Origin: Albugo candida
Taxonomy: Eukaryota; Oomycota; Peronosporomycetes; Albuginales; Albuginaceae
Direction of reading: 5' to 3'
NCBI GenBank assembly: GCA_905220665.1
Contig: CAJNAR010000162.1
Location: 1-64,000, forward strand
DNA: 64,000 nucleotides
The notes beneath the pieces are model-generated. The model did not search any database. It was given only the letters and a program-made list of their open reading frames with translations, and was not told the origin of the DNA. A program made the position numbers and the translations under genes. Of this stretch, positions 14,162 through 29,206 are shown piece by piece (within the stretch, counting starts at the first letter, position 1; the number at the start of each line of letters is the position of its first letter).

Positions 14162-17100
14162 CAATCAATGCTGAGAAGGTGCCAATCGTCAAGACTGGAT
14201 CGAAGGTCGAAATCCTCATGATTTAGAAAAAAACATTCGGCGAGTTCAAGACGTTGTGTGTTCTATGTTATATTATGCAGTGAGAAATACGCGCTGTAAC
14301 ACACGTAACATTTCTATTCTGTCGGTCGAATACAGATATGTATCCAGTCACCCTAGAATACAACTGTAATGAGACAATCTCAAAGGTTCCAAAAACACTG
14401 CGTGCGGGCAACGTCCTTTCTACAAGATCACTATAAACAAACGTAGGTACATTAGTGCTTACTTCAACTACATTAGTACACTTGTTCATAATTCACATTC
14501 TATTGCAATTTGAATCTAGATCTTACAATTCATCGATAATGAATTAATGGAACAAGTAGGAAGTTGTGATCTTTTTCAATCTGGTAAAAACTCTTTGACG
14601 AGCCTTATTTCTCATAAACAATCAGATTGCATAAATCACATTTAACACATTCACTACTTCTGTAAACTCTCAAGATTTGATAAGCTAGGTGTAATTTCTC
14701 TCTATTTTCACAAGTACAAGATCAGTGTGTCCACAAGATCGTCCTCGTCGAGCATCATTGAAAAGTCCATAGTAGAGTTTTTTGTTTCCTCCGGAACATC
14801 ACCAATCAAATTTTAGCTAGCAAGAATTTTCGATCAATCAATGCTGAGAAGGTGCCAATCGTCAAGACTGGATCGAAGGTCGAAATCCTCATGATTTAGA
14901 AAAAAACGTTCGGCGAGTTCAAGACGTTGTGTATTCTATGATTTATTAGGCAGTGAGAAATACGCGCTGTAACAAACGTAATATTTCTTTTCTGGCAGTG
15001 GAATACATATATATATTCAGTCGCCCTAGAATACAACTGTAGTGAGACAATCTCAGAGGGTCCATGAACGCTGCGTGCGGGCAACGTCCTTCCTACAAGA
15101 TCACACACAAACGAGCGTAATGAATTAATGGAACGAGTAGTAAGTTGTGAATCTTTTTCAACCTAGTAAGAAAACTTTACGAGCCTTATTTCCCATAAAC
15201 AATCATATTTCATAAATCACATTTAACAAATTCACTGCTTCTGTAAACTCTCAAGATTTGATAAGCTTGGTGTAATTTCTCTCTATTTTCTCAAGTACAA
15301 GATCAATGTGTCGACAAGAACGTCCTCGTCGAGCATCATTGAAAAGCCCATAGTAGAGTTTTTTGTTTCCTCGGGAACATCACCAATCAAATTTTGGATA
15401 GCAAGAATATAAGACCAATCAATGCTGAGAAGGTGCCAATCGTCAAGACTGGATCGAAGGTCGAAATCCTCATGATTTAGAAAAAAACATTCGGCGAGTT
15501 CAAGACGTTGTGTGTTCTATGTTATATTATGCAGTGAGAAATACGCGCTGTAACACACGTAACATTTCTATTCTGTCGGTCGAATACAGATATGTATCCA
15601 GTCACCCTAGAATACAACTGTAATGAGACAATCTCAAAGGTTCCAAAAACACTGCGTGCGGGCAACGTCCTTTCTACAAGATCACTATAAACAAACGTAT
15701 GTACATTAGTGCTTACTTCAACTACATTAGTACACTTGTTCATAACTCATATTCTATTGCAATTTGACTCTAGATCTTACAATTCATCGATAATGAATTA
15801 ATGGAACAAGTAGGAAGTTGTGATCTTTTTCAATCTGGTAAAAACTCTTTTACGAGCCTTATTTCCCATAAACAATCATATTTTATAAATCACATTTAAC
15901 AAATTCACTACTTCTGTAAACTCTCAAGATTTGATAAGCTAGGTGTAATTTCTCTCTATTTTCACAAGTACAAGATCAGTGTGTCCACAAGATCGTCCTC
16001 GTCGAGCATCATTGAAAAGTCCATAGTAGAGTTTTTTGTTTCCTCGGGAACATCACCGATCAAATTTTAGCTAGCAACAATTTTCGATCAATCAATGCTG
16101 AGAAGGTGCCAATCGTCAAGACTGGATCGAAGGTCGAAATCCTCATGATTTAGAAAAAAACGTTCGGCGAGTTCAAGACGTTGTGTGTTCTATGTTATAT
16201 TATGCAGTGAGAAATATGCGCTGTAATAGACGTAATATTTCTTTTCTGGCAGTGGAATACATATATATATTCAGTCGCCCTAGAATACAACTGTAGTGAG
16301 ACAATCTCAGAGGGTCCATGAACGCTGTGCGCGGGCAACGTCCTTCCTACAAGACCACACACAAACGAGCGTAATGAATTAATAGAACGAGTAGTAAGTT
16401 GTGAATCTTTTTCAACCTAGTAAGAAAACTTTACGAGCCTTATTTCCCATAAACAATCATATTTCATAAATCACATTTAACAAATTCACTACTTCTGTAA
16501 ACTCTCAAGATTTGATAAGCTTGGTGTAATTTCTCTCTATTTTCTCAAGTACAAGATCAATGTGTCCACAAGATCGTCCTCGTCGAGCATCATTGAAAAG
16601 CCCATAGTAGAGTTTTTTGTTTATTCGGGAACATCACCAATCAAATTTTGGATAGCAAGAATTTTCGATCAATCAATGCTGTGAAGGTGCCAATCGTCAA
16701 GACTGGATCGAAGGTAGAAATCCTCATGATTTAGAAAAAAACGTTCGGCGAGTTCAAGACGTAGTGTGTTCTATGTTATATTATGCAGTGAGAAATACGC
16801 GCTGTAACAAACGTAATATTTCTTTTCTGGCAGTGGAATACATATATATATTCAGTCGCCCTAGAATACAACTGTAGTGAGACAATCTCAGAGGGTCCAT
16901 GAACGCTGTGCGCGGGCAACGTCCTTCCTACAAGATCACACACAAACGAGCGTAATGAATTAATGGAACGAGTAGTAAGTTGTGAATCTTTTTCAACCTA
17001 GTAAGAAAACTTTACGAGCCTTATTTCCCATAAACAATCATATTTCATAAATCACATGTAACAAATTCATTACTTCTGTAAACTCTCGAGATTTGATAAG

Positions 17101-18595
17101 CTTGGTTTAATTTCTCTCTATTTTCTCAAGTACAAGATCAATGTGTCCACAAGATCGTCCTCGTCGAGCATCATTGAAGAGCCCATAGTAGAGTTTTTTG
17201 TTTCCTCGGGAACATCACTAATCAAATTTTGGATAGCAAGAATTTTCGATCAATCAATGCTGTGAAGGTGCCAATCGTCAAGACTGGATCGAAGGTCGAA
17301 ATCCTCATGATTTAGAAAAAAACGTTCGGCGAGTTCAAGACGTAGTGTGTTCTATGTTATATGATGCAGTGAGAAATATGCGCTGTAATAAACGTAATAT
17401 TTCTTTTCTGTCAGTGGAATACATTTATATAAGTCACATTTAACAAATTCACTGCTTCTGTAAACTCTCAAGATTTGATAAGCTTGGTGTAATTTCTCTC
17501 TATTTTCTCAAGTACAAGATCAATGTGTCCACAAGATCGTCCTCGTCGAGCATCATTGAAAAGCCCATAGTAGAGTTTTTTGTTTATTCGGGAACATCAC
17601 CAATCAAATTTTGGATAGCAAGAATTTTCGATCAATCAATGCTGTGAAGGTGCCAATCGTCAAGACTGGATCGAAGGTAGAAATCCTCATGATTTAGAAA
17701 AAAACGTTCGGCGAGTTCAAGACGTAGTGTGTTCTATGTTATATGATGCAGTGAGAAATATGCGCTGTAATAAACGTAATATTTCTTTTCTGTCAGTGGA
17801 ATACATTTATATAAGTCACATTTAACAAATTCACTGCTTCTGTAAACTCTCAAGATTTGATAAGCTTGGTGTAATTTCTCTCTATTTTCACAAGTACAAG
17901 ATCAGTGTGTCCACAAGATCGTCCTCGTCGAGCATCATTGAAAAGTCCATAGTAGAGTTTTTTGTTTCCTCGGGAACATCACCGATCAAATTTTAGCTAG
18001 CAACAATTTTCGATCAATCAATGCTGAGAAGGTGCCAATCGTCAAGACTGGATCGAAGGTCGAAATCCTCATGATTTAGAAAAAAACGTTCGGCGAGTTC
18101 AAGACGTTGTGTGTTCTATGTTATATTATGCAGTGAGAAATATGCGCTGTAATAGACGTAATATTTCTTTTCTGGCAGTGGAATACATATATATATTCAG
18201 TCGCCCTAGAATACAACTGTAGTGAGACAATCTCAGAGGGTCCATGAACGCTGTGCGCGGGCAACGTCCTTCCTACAAGACCACACACAAACGAGCGTAA
18301 TGAATTAATAGAACGAGTAGTAAGTTGTGAATCTTTTTCAACCTAGTAAGAAAACTTTACGAGCCTTATTTCCCATAAACAATCATATTTCATAAATCAC
18401 ATTTAACAAATTCACTACTTCTGTAAACTCTCAAGATTTGATAAGCTTGGTGTAATTTCTCTCTACTTTCACAAGTACAAGATCAATGTGTCCACACGAT
18501 CGTCCTCGTCGAGCATCATTGAAAAGTCCATAGTAGAGTTTTTTGTTTCCTCCGGAACATCACCAATCAAATTTTAGCTAGCAAGAATTTTCGAT
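14162..18595. repeat. Nine-monomer higher-order satellite block, copy 1 (pairs with 30461-34894)
   Basis: Order L-S-L-S-S-truncated-truncated-S plus the flanking S part. All anchors (14162, 14835, 15416, 16089, 16670, 17251, 17633, 18015, 18596) recur at a constant offset of 16,299 bp. The one difference I noticed is cttggtttaat near 17,105 against cttggtgtaat in the other copy. Identity ends near 18,549, where this copy reads tcctccggaac and the other ttattcgggaac. Confidence 0.9.
17251..18014. repeat. Pair of truncated 382-bp satellite monomers
   Basis: Two consecutive units of exactly 382 bp. Each joins tggaatacat to tataagtcacattt, removing about 199 bp that normally runs from the atatatat stretch to the aaatcacattt block. 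Both units share the same breakpoint and the tgatgcagtg variant, so they descend from one deletion and were then multiplied. Confidence 0.92.
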
Positions 18596-21500
18596 CAATC
18601 AATGCTGAGAAGGTGCCAATCGTCAAGACTGGATCGAAGGTCGAAATCCTCATGATTTAGAAAAAAACGTTCGGCGAGTTCAAGACGTTGTGTATTCTAT
18701 GATTTATTAGGCAGTGAGAAATACGCGCTGTAACAAACGTAATATTTCTTTTCTGGCAGTGGAATACATATATATATTCAGTCACCCTAGAATACAACTG
18801 TAATGAGACAATCTCAAAGGTTCCAAAAACACTGCGTGCGGGCAACGTCCTTCCTACAAGATCACACACAAACGAGCGTAATGAATTAATGGAACGAGTA
18901 GTAAGTTGTGAATCTTTTTCAACCTAGTAAGAAAACTTTACGAGCCTTATTTCCCATAAACAATCATATTTCATAAATCACATTTAACAAATTCACTGCT
19001 TCTGTAAACTCTCAAGATTTGATAAGCTTGGTGTAATTTCTCTCTATTTTCTCAAGTACAAGATCAATGTGTCGACAAGAACGTCCTCGTCGAGCATCAT
19101 TGAAAAGCCCATAGTAGAGTTTTTTGTTTCCTCGGGAACATCACCAATCAAATTTTGGATAGCAAGAATATAAGACCAATCAATGCTGAGAAGGTGCCAA
19201 TCGTCAAGACTGGATCGAAGGTCGAAATCCTCATGATTTAGAAAAAAACATTCGGCGAGTTCAAGAATCGTGTGTTCTATGTTATATTATGCAGTGAGAA
19301 ATACGCGCTGTAACAAAAGTAACATTTCTATTCTGTCGGTCGAGTACAGATATGTATCCAGTCACCCTAGAATACAACTGTAATGAGACAATCTCAAAGG
19401 TTCCAAAAACACTGCGTGCGGGCAACGTCCTTTCTACAAGATCACTATAAACAAACGTAGGTACATTAGTGCTTACTTCAACTACATTAGTACACTTGTT
19501 CATAATTCACATTCTATTGCAATTTGAATCTAGATCTTACAATTCATCGATAATGAATTAATGGAACAAGTAGGAAGTTGTGATCTTTTTCAATCTGGTA
19601 AAAACTCTTTGACGAGCCTTATTTCTCATAAACAATCAGATTGCATAAATCACATTTAACACATTCACTACTTCTGTAAACTCTCAAGATTTGATAAGCT
19701 AGGTGTAATTTCTCTCTATTTTCACAAGTACAAGATCAGTGTGTCCACAAGATCGTCCTCGTCGAGCATCATTGAAAAGTCCATAGTAGAGTTTTTTGTT
19801 TCCTCGGGAACATCACCAATCAAATTTTGGATAGCAAGAATATAAGACCAATCAATGCTGAGAAGGTGCCAATCGTCAAGACTGGATCGAAGGTCGAAAT
19901 CCTCATGATTTAGAAAAAAACATTCGGCGAGTTCAAGACGTCGTGTGTTCTATGTTATATTATGCAGTGAGAAATACGCGCTGTAACAAAAGTAACATTT
20001 CTATTCTGTCGGTCGAGTACAGATATGTATCCAGTCACCCTAGAATACAACTGTAATGAGACAATCTCAAAGGTTCCAAAAACACTGCGTGCGGGCAACG
20101 TCCTTTCTACAAGATCACTATAAACAAACGTAGGTACATTAGTGCTTACTTCAACTACATTAGTACACTTGTTCATAATTCACATTCTATTGCAATTTGA
20201 ATCTAGATCTTACAATTCATCGATAATGAATTAATGGAACAAGTAGGAAGTTGTGATCTTTTTCAATCTGGTAAAAACTCTTTGACGAGCCTTATTTCTC
20301 ATAAACAATCAGATTGCATAAATCACATTTAACACATTCACTACTTCTGTAAACTCTCAAGATTTGATAAGCTAGGTGTAATTTCTCTCTATTTTCACAA
20401 GTACAAGATCAGTGTGTCCACAAGATCGTCCTCGTCGAGCATCATTGAAAAGTCCATAGTAGAGTTTTTTGTTTCCTCCGGAACATCACCAATCAAATTT
20501 TAGCTAGCAAGAATTTTCGATCAATCAATGCTGAGAAGGTGCCAATCGTCAAGACTGGATCGAAGGTCGAAATCCTCATGATTTAGAAAAAAACGTTCGG
20601 CGAGTTCAAGACGTTGTGTATTCTATGATTTATTAGGCAGTGAGAAATACGCGCTGTAACAAACGTAATATTTCTTTTCTGGCAGTGGAATACATATATA
20701 TATTCAGTCGCCCTAGAATACAACTGTAGTGAGACAATCTCAGAGGGTCCATGAACGCTGCGTGCGGGCAACGTCCTTCCTACAAGATCACACACAAACG
20801 AGCGTAATGAATTAATGGAACGAGTAGTAAGTTGTGAATCTTTTTCAACCTAGTAAGAAAACTTTACGAGCCTTATTTCCCATAAACAATCATATTTCAT
20901 AAATCACATTTAACAAATTCACTACTTGAGTAAACTCTCAAGATTTGATAAGCTTGATGTAATTTCTCTCTATTTTCTCAAGTACAAGATCCATGTGTCC
21001 ACAAGATCGTCCTCGTCGAGCATCATTGAAAAGCCCATAGTAGAGTTTTTTGTTTCCTCGGGAACATCACCAATCAAATTTTGGATAGCAAGAATATAAG
21101 ACCAATCAATGCTGAGAAGGTGCCAATCGTCAAGACTGGATCGAAGGTCGAAATCCTCATGATTTAGAAAAAAACATTCGGCGAGTTCAAGACGTTGTGT
21201 GTTCTATGTTATATTATGCAGTGAGAAATACGCGCTGTAACACACGTAACATTTCTATTCTGTCGGTCGAATACAGATATGTATCCAGTCACCCTAGAAT
21301 ACAACTGTAATGAGACAATCTCAAAGGTTCCAAAAACACTGCGTGCGGGCAACGTCCTTTCTACAAGATCACTATAAACAAACGTAGGTACATTAGTGCT
21401 TACTTCAACTACATTAGTACACTTGTTCATAATTCACATTCTATTGCAATTTGAATCTAGATCTTACAATTCATCGATAATGAATTAATGGAACAAGTAG

Positions 21501-22937
21501 GAAGTTGTGATCTTTTTCAATCTGGTAAAAACTCTTTGACGAGCCTTATTTCTCATAAACAATCAGATTGCATAAATCACATTTAACACATTCACTACTT
21601 CTGTAAACTCTCAAGATTTGATAAGCTAGGTGTAATTTCTCTCTATTTTCACAAGTACAAGATCAGTGTGTCCACAAGATCGTCCTCGTCGAGCATCATT
21701 GAAAAGTCCATAGTAGAGTTTTTTGTTTCCTCCGGAACATCACCAATCAAATTTTAGCTAGCAAGAATTTTCGATCAATCAATGCTGAGAAGGTGCCAAT
21801 CGTCAAGACTGGATCGAAGGTCGAAATCCTCATGATTTAGAAAAAAACGTTCGGCGAGTTCAAGACGTTGTGTGTTCTATGTTATATTATGCAGTGAGAA
21901 ATACGCGCTGTAACAAACGTAATATTTCTTTTCTGGCAGTGGAATACATATATATATTCAGTCGCCCTAGAATACAACTGTAGTGAGACAATCTCAGAGG
22001 GTCCAAAAACACTGCGTGCGGGCAACGTCCTTCCTACAAGATCACACACAAACGAGCGTAATGAATTAATGGAACGAGTAGTAAGTTGTGAATCTTTTTC
22101 AACCTAGTAAGAAAACTTTACGAGCCTTATTTCCCATAAACAATCATATTTCATAAATCACATTTAACAAATTCACTGCTTCTGTAAACTCTCAAGATTT
22201 GATAAGCTTGGTGTAATTTCTCTCTATTTTCTCAAGTACAAGATCAATGTGTCGACAAGAACGTCCTCGTCGAGCATCATTGAAAAGTCCATAGTAGAGT
22301 TTTTTGTTTCCTCCGGAACATCACCAATCAAATTTTAGCTAGCAAGAATTTTCGATCAATCAATGCTGAGAAGGTGCCAATCGTCAAGACTGGATCGAAG
22401 GTCGAAATCCTCATGATTTAGAAAAAAACGTTCGGCGAGTTCAAGACGTTGTGTGTTCTATGTTATATTATGCAGTGAGAAATACGCGCTGTAACAAACG
22501 TAATATTTCTTTTCTGGCAGTGGAATACATATATATATTCAGTCGCCCTAGAATACAACTGTAGTGAGACAATCTCAGAGGGTCCAAAAACACTGCGTGC
22601 GGGCAACGTCCTTCCTACAAGATCACACACAAACGAGCGTAATGAATTAATGGAACGAGTAGTAAGTTGTGAATCTTTTTCAACCTAGTAAGAAAACTTT
22701 ACGAGCCTTATTTCCCATAAACAATCATATTTCATAAATCACATTTAACAAATTCACTGCTTCTGTAAACTCTCAAGATTTGATAAGCTTGGTGTAATTT
22801 CTCTCTATTTTCTCAAGTACAAGATCAATGTGTCGACAAGAACGTCCTCGTCGAGCATCATTGAAAAGTCCATAGTAGAGTTTTTTGTTTCCTCCGGAAC
22901 ATCACCAATCAAATTTTAGCTAGCAAGAATTTTCGAT

Positions 22938-25900
22938 CAATCAATGCTGAGAAGGTGCCAATCGTCAAGACTGGATCGAAGGTCGAAATCCTCATGATTT
23001 AGAAAAAAACGTTCGGCGAGTTCAAGACGTCGTGTGTTCTATGTTATATTATGCAGTGAGAAATACGCGCTGTAACACACGTAAGATTTCTATTCTGTCG
23101 GTCGAATACAGATATGTATCCAGTCACCCTAGAATACAACTGTAATGAGACAATCTCAAAGGTTCCAAAAACACTGCGTGCGGGCAACGTCCTTTCTACA
23201 AGATCACTATAAACAAACGTATGTACATTAGTGCTTACTTCAACTACATTAGTACACTTGTTCATAACTCATATTCTATTGCAATTTGACTCTAGATCTT
23301 ACAATTCATCGATAATGAATTAATGGAACAAGTAGGAAGTTGTGATCTTTTTCAATCTGGTAAAAACTCTTTTACGAGCCTTATTTCCCATAAACAATCA
23401 TATTTTATAAATCACATTTAACAAATTCACTACTTCTGTAAACTCTCAAGATTTGATAAGCTAGGTGTAATTTCTCTCTATTTTCACAAGTACAAGATCA
23501 GTGTGTCCACAAGATCGTCCTCGTCGAGCATCATTGAAAAGTCCATAGTAGAGTTTTTTGTTTCCTCGGGAACATCACCGATCAAATTTTAGCTAGCAAC
23601 AATTTTCGATCAATCAATGCTGAGAAGGTGCCAATCGTCAAGACTGGATCGAAGGTCGAAATCCTCATGATTTAGAAAAAAACGTTCGGCGAGTTCAAGA
23701 CGTTGTGTGTTCTATGTTATATTATGCAGTGAGAAATATGCGCTGTAATAGACGTAATATTTCTTTTCTGGCAGTGGAATACATATATATATTCAGTCGC
23801 CCTAGAATACAACTGTAGTGAGACAATCTCAGAGGGTCCATGAACGCTGTGCGCGGGCAACGTCCTTCCTACAAGACCACACACAAACGAGCGTAATGAA
23901 TTAATAGAACGAGTAGTAAGTTGTGAATCTTTTTCAACCTAGTAAGAAAACTTTACGAGCCTTATTTCCCATAAACAATCATATTTCATAAATCACATTT
24001 AACAAATTCACTACTTCTATAAACTCTCAAGATTTGATAAGCTTGATGTAATTTCTCTCTATTTTCTCAAGTACAAGATCCATGTGTCCACAAGATCGTC
24101 CTCGTCGAGCATCATTGAAAAGTCCATAGTAGAGTTTTTTGTTTCCTCGGGAACATCACCAATCAAATTTTGGATAGCAAGAATATAAGACCAATCAATG
24201 CTGAGAAGGTGCCAATCGTCAAGACTGGATCGAAGGTCGAAATCCTCATGATTTAGAAAAAAACGTTCGGCGAGTTCAAGACGTAGTGTGTTCTATGTTA
24301 TTTTACGCAGTGAGAAAGATTCTATGTAACCTTCGTAACATGTCTATTCTGTTGATCGAATACAGATATGTATTTAGTTACCCTAGAATACAACTGTAGT
24401 GAGACAATCTCAAAGGTTCCAAAAACACTGCGTGCGGGCAACGTCCTCTCTACAGGATCACTATAAACAAACGTATGTACATTAGTGCTTACTTCAACTA
24501 CATTGCTACACTTGTTCATAACTCATATTCTATTGCAATTTGACTCTAGATCTTACAATTCATCGATAATGAATTAATGAAACAAGTAGCAAGTTGTGAT
24601 CTTTTTCAATCTGGTAAAAACTCTTTTACGAGCCTTATTTCCCATAAACAATCATATTTCATAAATCACATTTAACAAATTCACTACTTGAGTAAACTCT
24701 CAAGATTTGATAAGCTTGGTGTAATTTCTCTCTACTTTCACAAGTACAAGATCAATGTGTCCACACGATCGTCCTCGTCGAGCATCATTGAAAAGTCCAT
24801 AGTAGAGTTTTTTGTTTATTCGGGAACATCACCAATCAAATTTTAGCTAGCAAGAATTTTCGATCAGTCAATGCTGTGAAGGTGCCAATCGTCAAGACTG
24901 GATCGAAGGTCGAAATCCTCATCATGTAGAAAAAAACGTTCGGCGAGTTCAAGACGTAGTGTGTTCTATGTTATTTTACGCAGTGAGAAAGATTCTATGT
25001 AACCTTCGTAACATTTCTATATTGTTGATCGAATACAGATATGTATCCAGTTACCCTAGAATACAACTGTAGTGAGACAATCTCAAAGGTTCCAAAAACA
25101 CTGCGTGCGGGCAACGTCCTTCCTACAAGATCACACACAAACGAGCGTAATGAATTAATGGAACGAGTAGTAAGTTGTGAATCTTTTTCAACCTAGTAAG
25201 AAAACTTTACGAGCCTTATTTCCCATAAACAATCATATTTCATAAATCACATTTAACAAATTCACTGCTTCTGTAAACTCTCAAGATTTGATAAGCTTGG
25301 TGTAATTTCTCTCTATTTTCTCAAGTACAAGATCAATGTGTCGACAAGAACGTCCTCGTCGAGCATTATTGAAAAGCCCATAGTAGAGTTTTTTGTTTCC
25401 TCGGGAACATCACCAATCAAATTTTGGATAGCAAGAATATAAGACCAATCAATGCTGAGAAGGTGCCAATCGTCAAGACTGGATCGAAGGTCGAAATCCT
25501 CATGATTTAGAAAAAAACATTCGGCGAGTTCAAGACGTTGTGTGTTCTATGTTATATTATGCAGTGAGAAATACGCGCTGTAACACACGTAACATTTCTA
25601 TTCTGTCGGTCGAATACAGATATGTATCCAGTCACCCTAGAATACAACTGTAATGAGACAATCTCAAAGGTTCCAAAAACACTGCGTGCGGGCAACGTCC
25701 TTTCTACAAGATCACTATAAACAAACGTATGTACATTAGTGCTTACTTCAACTACATTAGTACACTTGTTCATAACTCATATTCTATTGCAATTTGACTC
25801 TAGATCTTACAATTCATCGATAATGAATTAATGGAACAAGTAGGAAGTTGTGATCTTTTTCAATCTGGTAAAAACTCTTTTACGAGCCTTATTTCCCATA

Positions 25901-26118
25901 AACAATCATATTTCATAAATCACATTTAACAAATTCACTGCTTCTGTAAACTCTCAAGATTTGATAAGCTTGGTGTAATTTCTCTCTATTTTCTCAAGTA
26001 CAAGATCAATGTGTCGACAAGAACGTCCTCGTCGAGCATCATTGAAAAGCCCATAGTAGAGTTTTTTGTTTCCTCGGGAACATCACCAATCAAATTTTAG
26101 CTAGCAACAATTTTCGAT
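22938..26118. repeat. Higher-order satellite block, copy 2 (pairs with 4833-8013)
   Basis: Second copy of the five-monomer L-S-L-S-L block at a constant offset of 18,105 bp. The left edge of identity lies near 23,020: just before it this copy has aaaacgttcgg where the other has aaaacattcgg, while both share gacgtcgtgtg. Confidence 0.88.
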
Positions 26119-27372
26119 CAATCAATGCTGAGAAGGTGCCAATCGTCAAGACTGGATCGAAGGTCGAAATCCTCATGATTTAGAAAAAAACGTTCGGCGA
26201 GTTCAAGACGTAGTGTGTTCTATGTTATTTTACGCAGTGAGAAAGATTCTATGTAACCTTCGTAACATTTCTATTCTGTTGATCGAATACAGATATGTAT
26301 CCAGTTACCCTAGAATACAACTGTAGTGAGACAATCTCAAAGGTTCCAAAAACACTGCGTGCGGGCAACGTCCTTCCTACAAGATCACACACAAACGAGC
26401 GTAATGAATTAATGGAACGAGTAGTAAGTTGTGAATCTTTTTCAACCTAGTAAGAAAACTTTACGAGCCTTATTTCCCATAAACAATCATATTTCATAAA
26501 TCACATTTAACAAATTCACTGCTTCTGTAAACTCTCAAGATTTGATAAGCTTGGTGTAATTTCTCTCTATTTTCTCAAGTACAAGATCAATGTGTCCACA
26601 AGATCGTCCTCGTCGAGCATCATTGAAAAGTCCATAGTAGAGTTTTTTGTTTCCTCGGGAACATCACTAATCAAATTTTTGATAGCAAGAATTTTCTATC
26701 AATCAATGCTGTGAAGGTGCCAATCGTCAAGACTGGATCGAAGGTCGAAATCCTCATGATTTAGAAAAAAACATTCGGCGAGTTCAAGACGTTGTGTGTT
26801 CTATGTTATATTATGCAGTGAGAAATACGCGCTGTAACAAAAGTAACATTTCTATTCTGTCGGTCGAGTACAGATATGTATCCAGTCACCCTAGAATACA
26901 ACTGTAATGAGACAATCTCAAAGGTTCCAAAAACACTGCGTGCGGGCAACGTCCTTTCTACAAGATCACTATAAACAAACGTAGGTACATTAGTGCTTAC
27001 TTCAACTACATTAGTACACTTGTTCATAACTCATATTCTATTGCAATTTGACTCTAGATCTTACAATTCATCGATAATGAATTAATGGAACAAGTAGGAA
27101 GTTGTGATCTTTTTCAATCTGGTAAAAACTCTTTTACGAGCCTTATTTCCCATAAACAATCATATTTCATAAATCACATTTAACAAATTCACTACTTGAG
27201 TAAACTCTCAAGAATTGATAAGCTTGGTGTAATTTCTCTCTATTTTCTCAAGTACAAGATCAATGTGTCGACAAGAACGTCCTCGTCGAGCATCATTGAA
27301 AAGCCCATAGTAGAGTTTTTTGTTTCCTCGGGAACATCACCAATCAAATTTTAGCTAGCAACAATTTTCGAT

Positions 27373-29206
27373 CAATCAATGCTGAGAAGGTGCCAATCGT
27401 CAAGACTGGATCGAAGGTCGAAATCCTCATGATTTAGAAAAAAACATTCGGCGAGTTCAAGACGTAGTGTGTTCTATGCTATTTTACGCAGTGAGAAAGA
27501 TTCTATGTAACCTTCGTAACATTTCTATTCTGTTGATCGAATACAGATATGTATCCAGTTACCCTAGAATACAACTGTAGTGAGACAATCTCAAAGGTTC
27601 CAAAAACACTGCGTGCGGGCAACGTCCTTCCTACAAGATCACACACAAACGAGCGTAATGAATTAATGGAACGAGTAGTAAGTTGTGAATCTTTTTCAAC
27701 CTAGTAAGAAAACTTTACGAGCCTTATTTCCCATAAACAATCATATTTCATAAATCACATTTAACAAATTCACTGCTTCTGTAAACTCTCAAGATTTGAT
27801 AAGCTTGGTGTAATTTCTCTCTATTTTCTCAAGTACAAGATCAATGTGTCCACAAGATCGTCCTCGTCGAGCATCATTGAAAAGTCCATAGTAGAGTTTT
27901 TTGTTTCCTCCGGAACATCACCAATCAAATTTTAGCTAGCAAGAATTTTCGATCAATCAATGCTGAGAAGGTGCCAATCGTCAAGACTGGATCGAAGGTC
28001 GAAATCCTCATGATTTAGAAAAAAACGTTCGGCGAGTTCAAGACGTTGTGTGTTCTATGTTATATTATGCAGTGAGAAATACGCGCTGTAACAAACGTAA
28101 TATTTCTTTTCTGGCAGTGGAATACATATATATATTCAGTCGCCCTAGAATACAACTGTAGTGAGACAATCTCAGAGGGTCCAAAAACACTGCGTGCGGG
28201 CAACGTCCTTCCTACAAGATCACACACAAACGAGCGTAATGAATTAATGGAACGAGTAGTAAGTTGTGAATCTTTTTCAACCTAGTAAGAAAACTTTACG
28301 AGCCTTATTTCCCATAAACAATCATATTTCATAAATCACATTTAACAAATTCACTGCTTCTGTAAACTCTCAAGATTTGATAAGCTTGGTGTAATTTCTC
28401 TCTATTTTCTCAAGTACAAGATCAATGTGTCGACAAGAACGTCCTCGTCGAGCATCATTGAAAAGCCCATAGTAGAGTTTTTTGTTTCCTCGGGAACATC
28501 ACCAATCAAATTTTGGATAGCAAGAATATAAGACCAATCAATGCTGAGAAGGTGCCAATCGTCAAGACTGGATCGAAGGTCGAAATCCTCATGATTTAGA
28601 AAAAAACATTCGGCGAGTTCAAGAATCGTGTGTTCTATGTTATATTATGCAGTGAGAAATACGCGCTGTAACAAAAGTAACATTTCTATTCTGTCGGTCG
28701 AGTACAGATATGTATCCAGTCACCCTAGAATACAACTGTAATGAGACAATCTCAAAGGTTCCAAAAACACTGCGTGCGGGCAACGTCCTTTCTACAAGAT
28801 CACTATAAACAAACGTAGGTACATTAGTGCTTACTTCAACTACATTAGTACACTTGTTCATAATTCACATTCTATTGCAATTTGAATCTAGATCTTACAA
28901 TTCATCGATAATGAATTAATGGAACAAGTAGGAAGTTGTGATCTTTTTCAATCTGGTAAAAACTCTTTGACGAGCCTTATTTCTCATAAACAATCAGATT
29001 GCATAAATCACATTTAACACATTCACTACTTCTGTAAACTCTCAAGATTTGATAAGCTAGGTGTAATTTCTCTCTATTTTCACAAGTACAAGATCAGTGT
29101 GTCCACAAGATCGTCCTCGTCGAGCATCATTGAAAAGTCCATAGTAGAGTTTTTTGTTTCCTCGGGAACATCACCAATCAAATTTTGGATAGCAAGAATA
29201 TAAGAC
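27373..29206. repeat. Satellite block shared with 8014-9845 (S-S-L)
   Basis: Downstream copy of the S-S-L block. It shares the private ctatgctattttacgc and ttcaagaatcgtg variants with 8014-9845. Its last unit also matches the L unit at 19177, so this monomer variant exists in three places. Confidence 0.85.
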
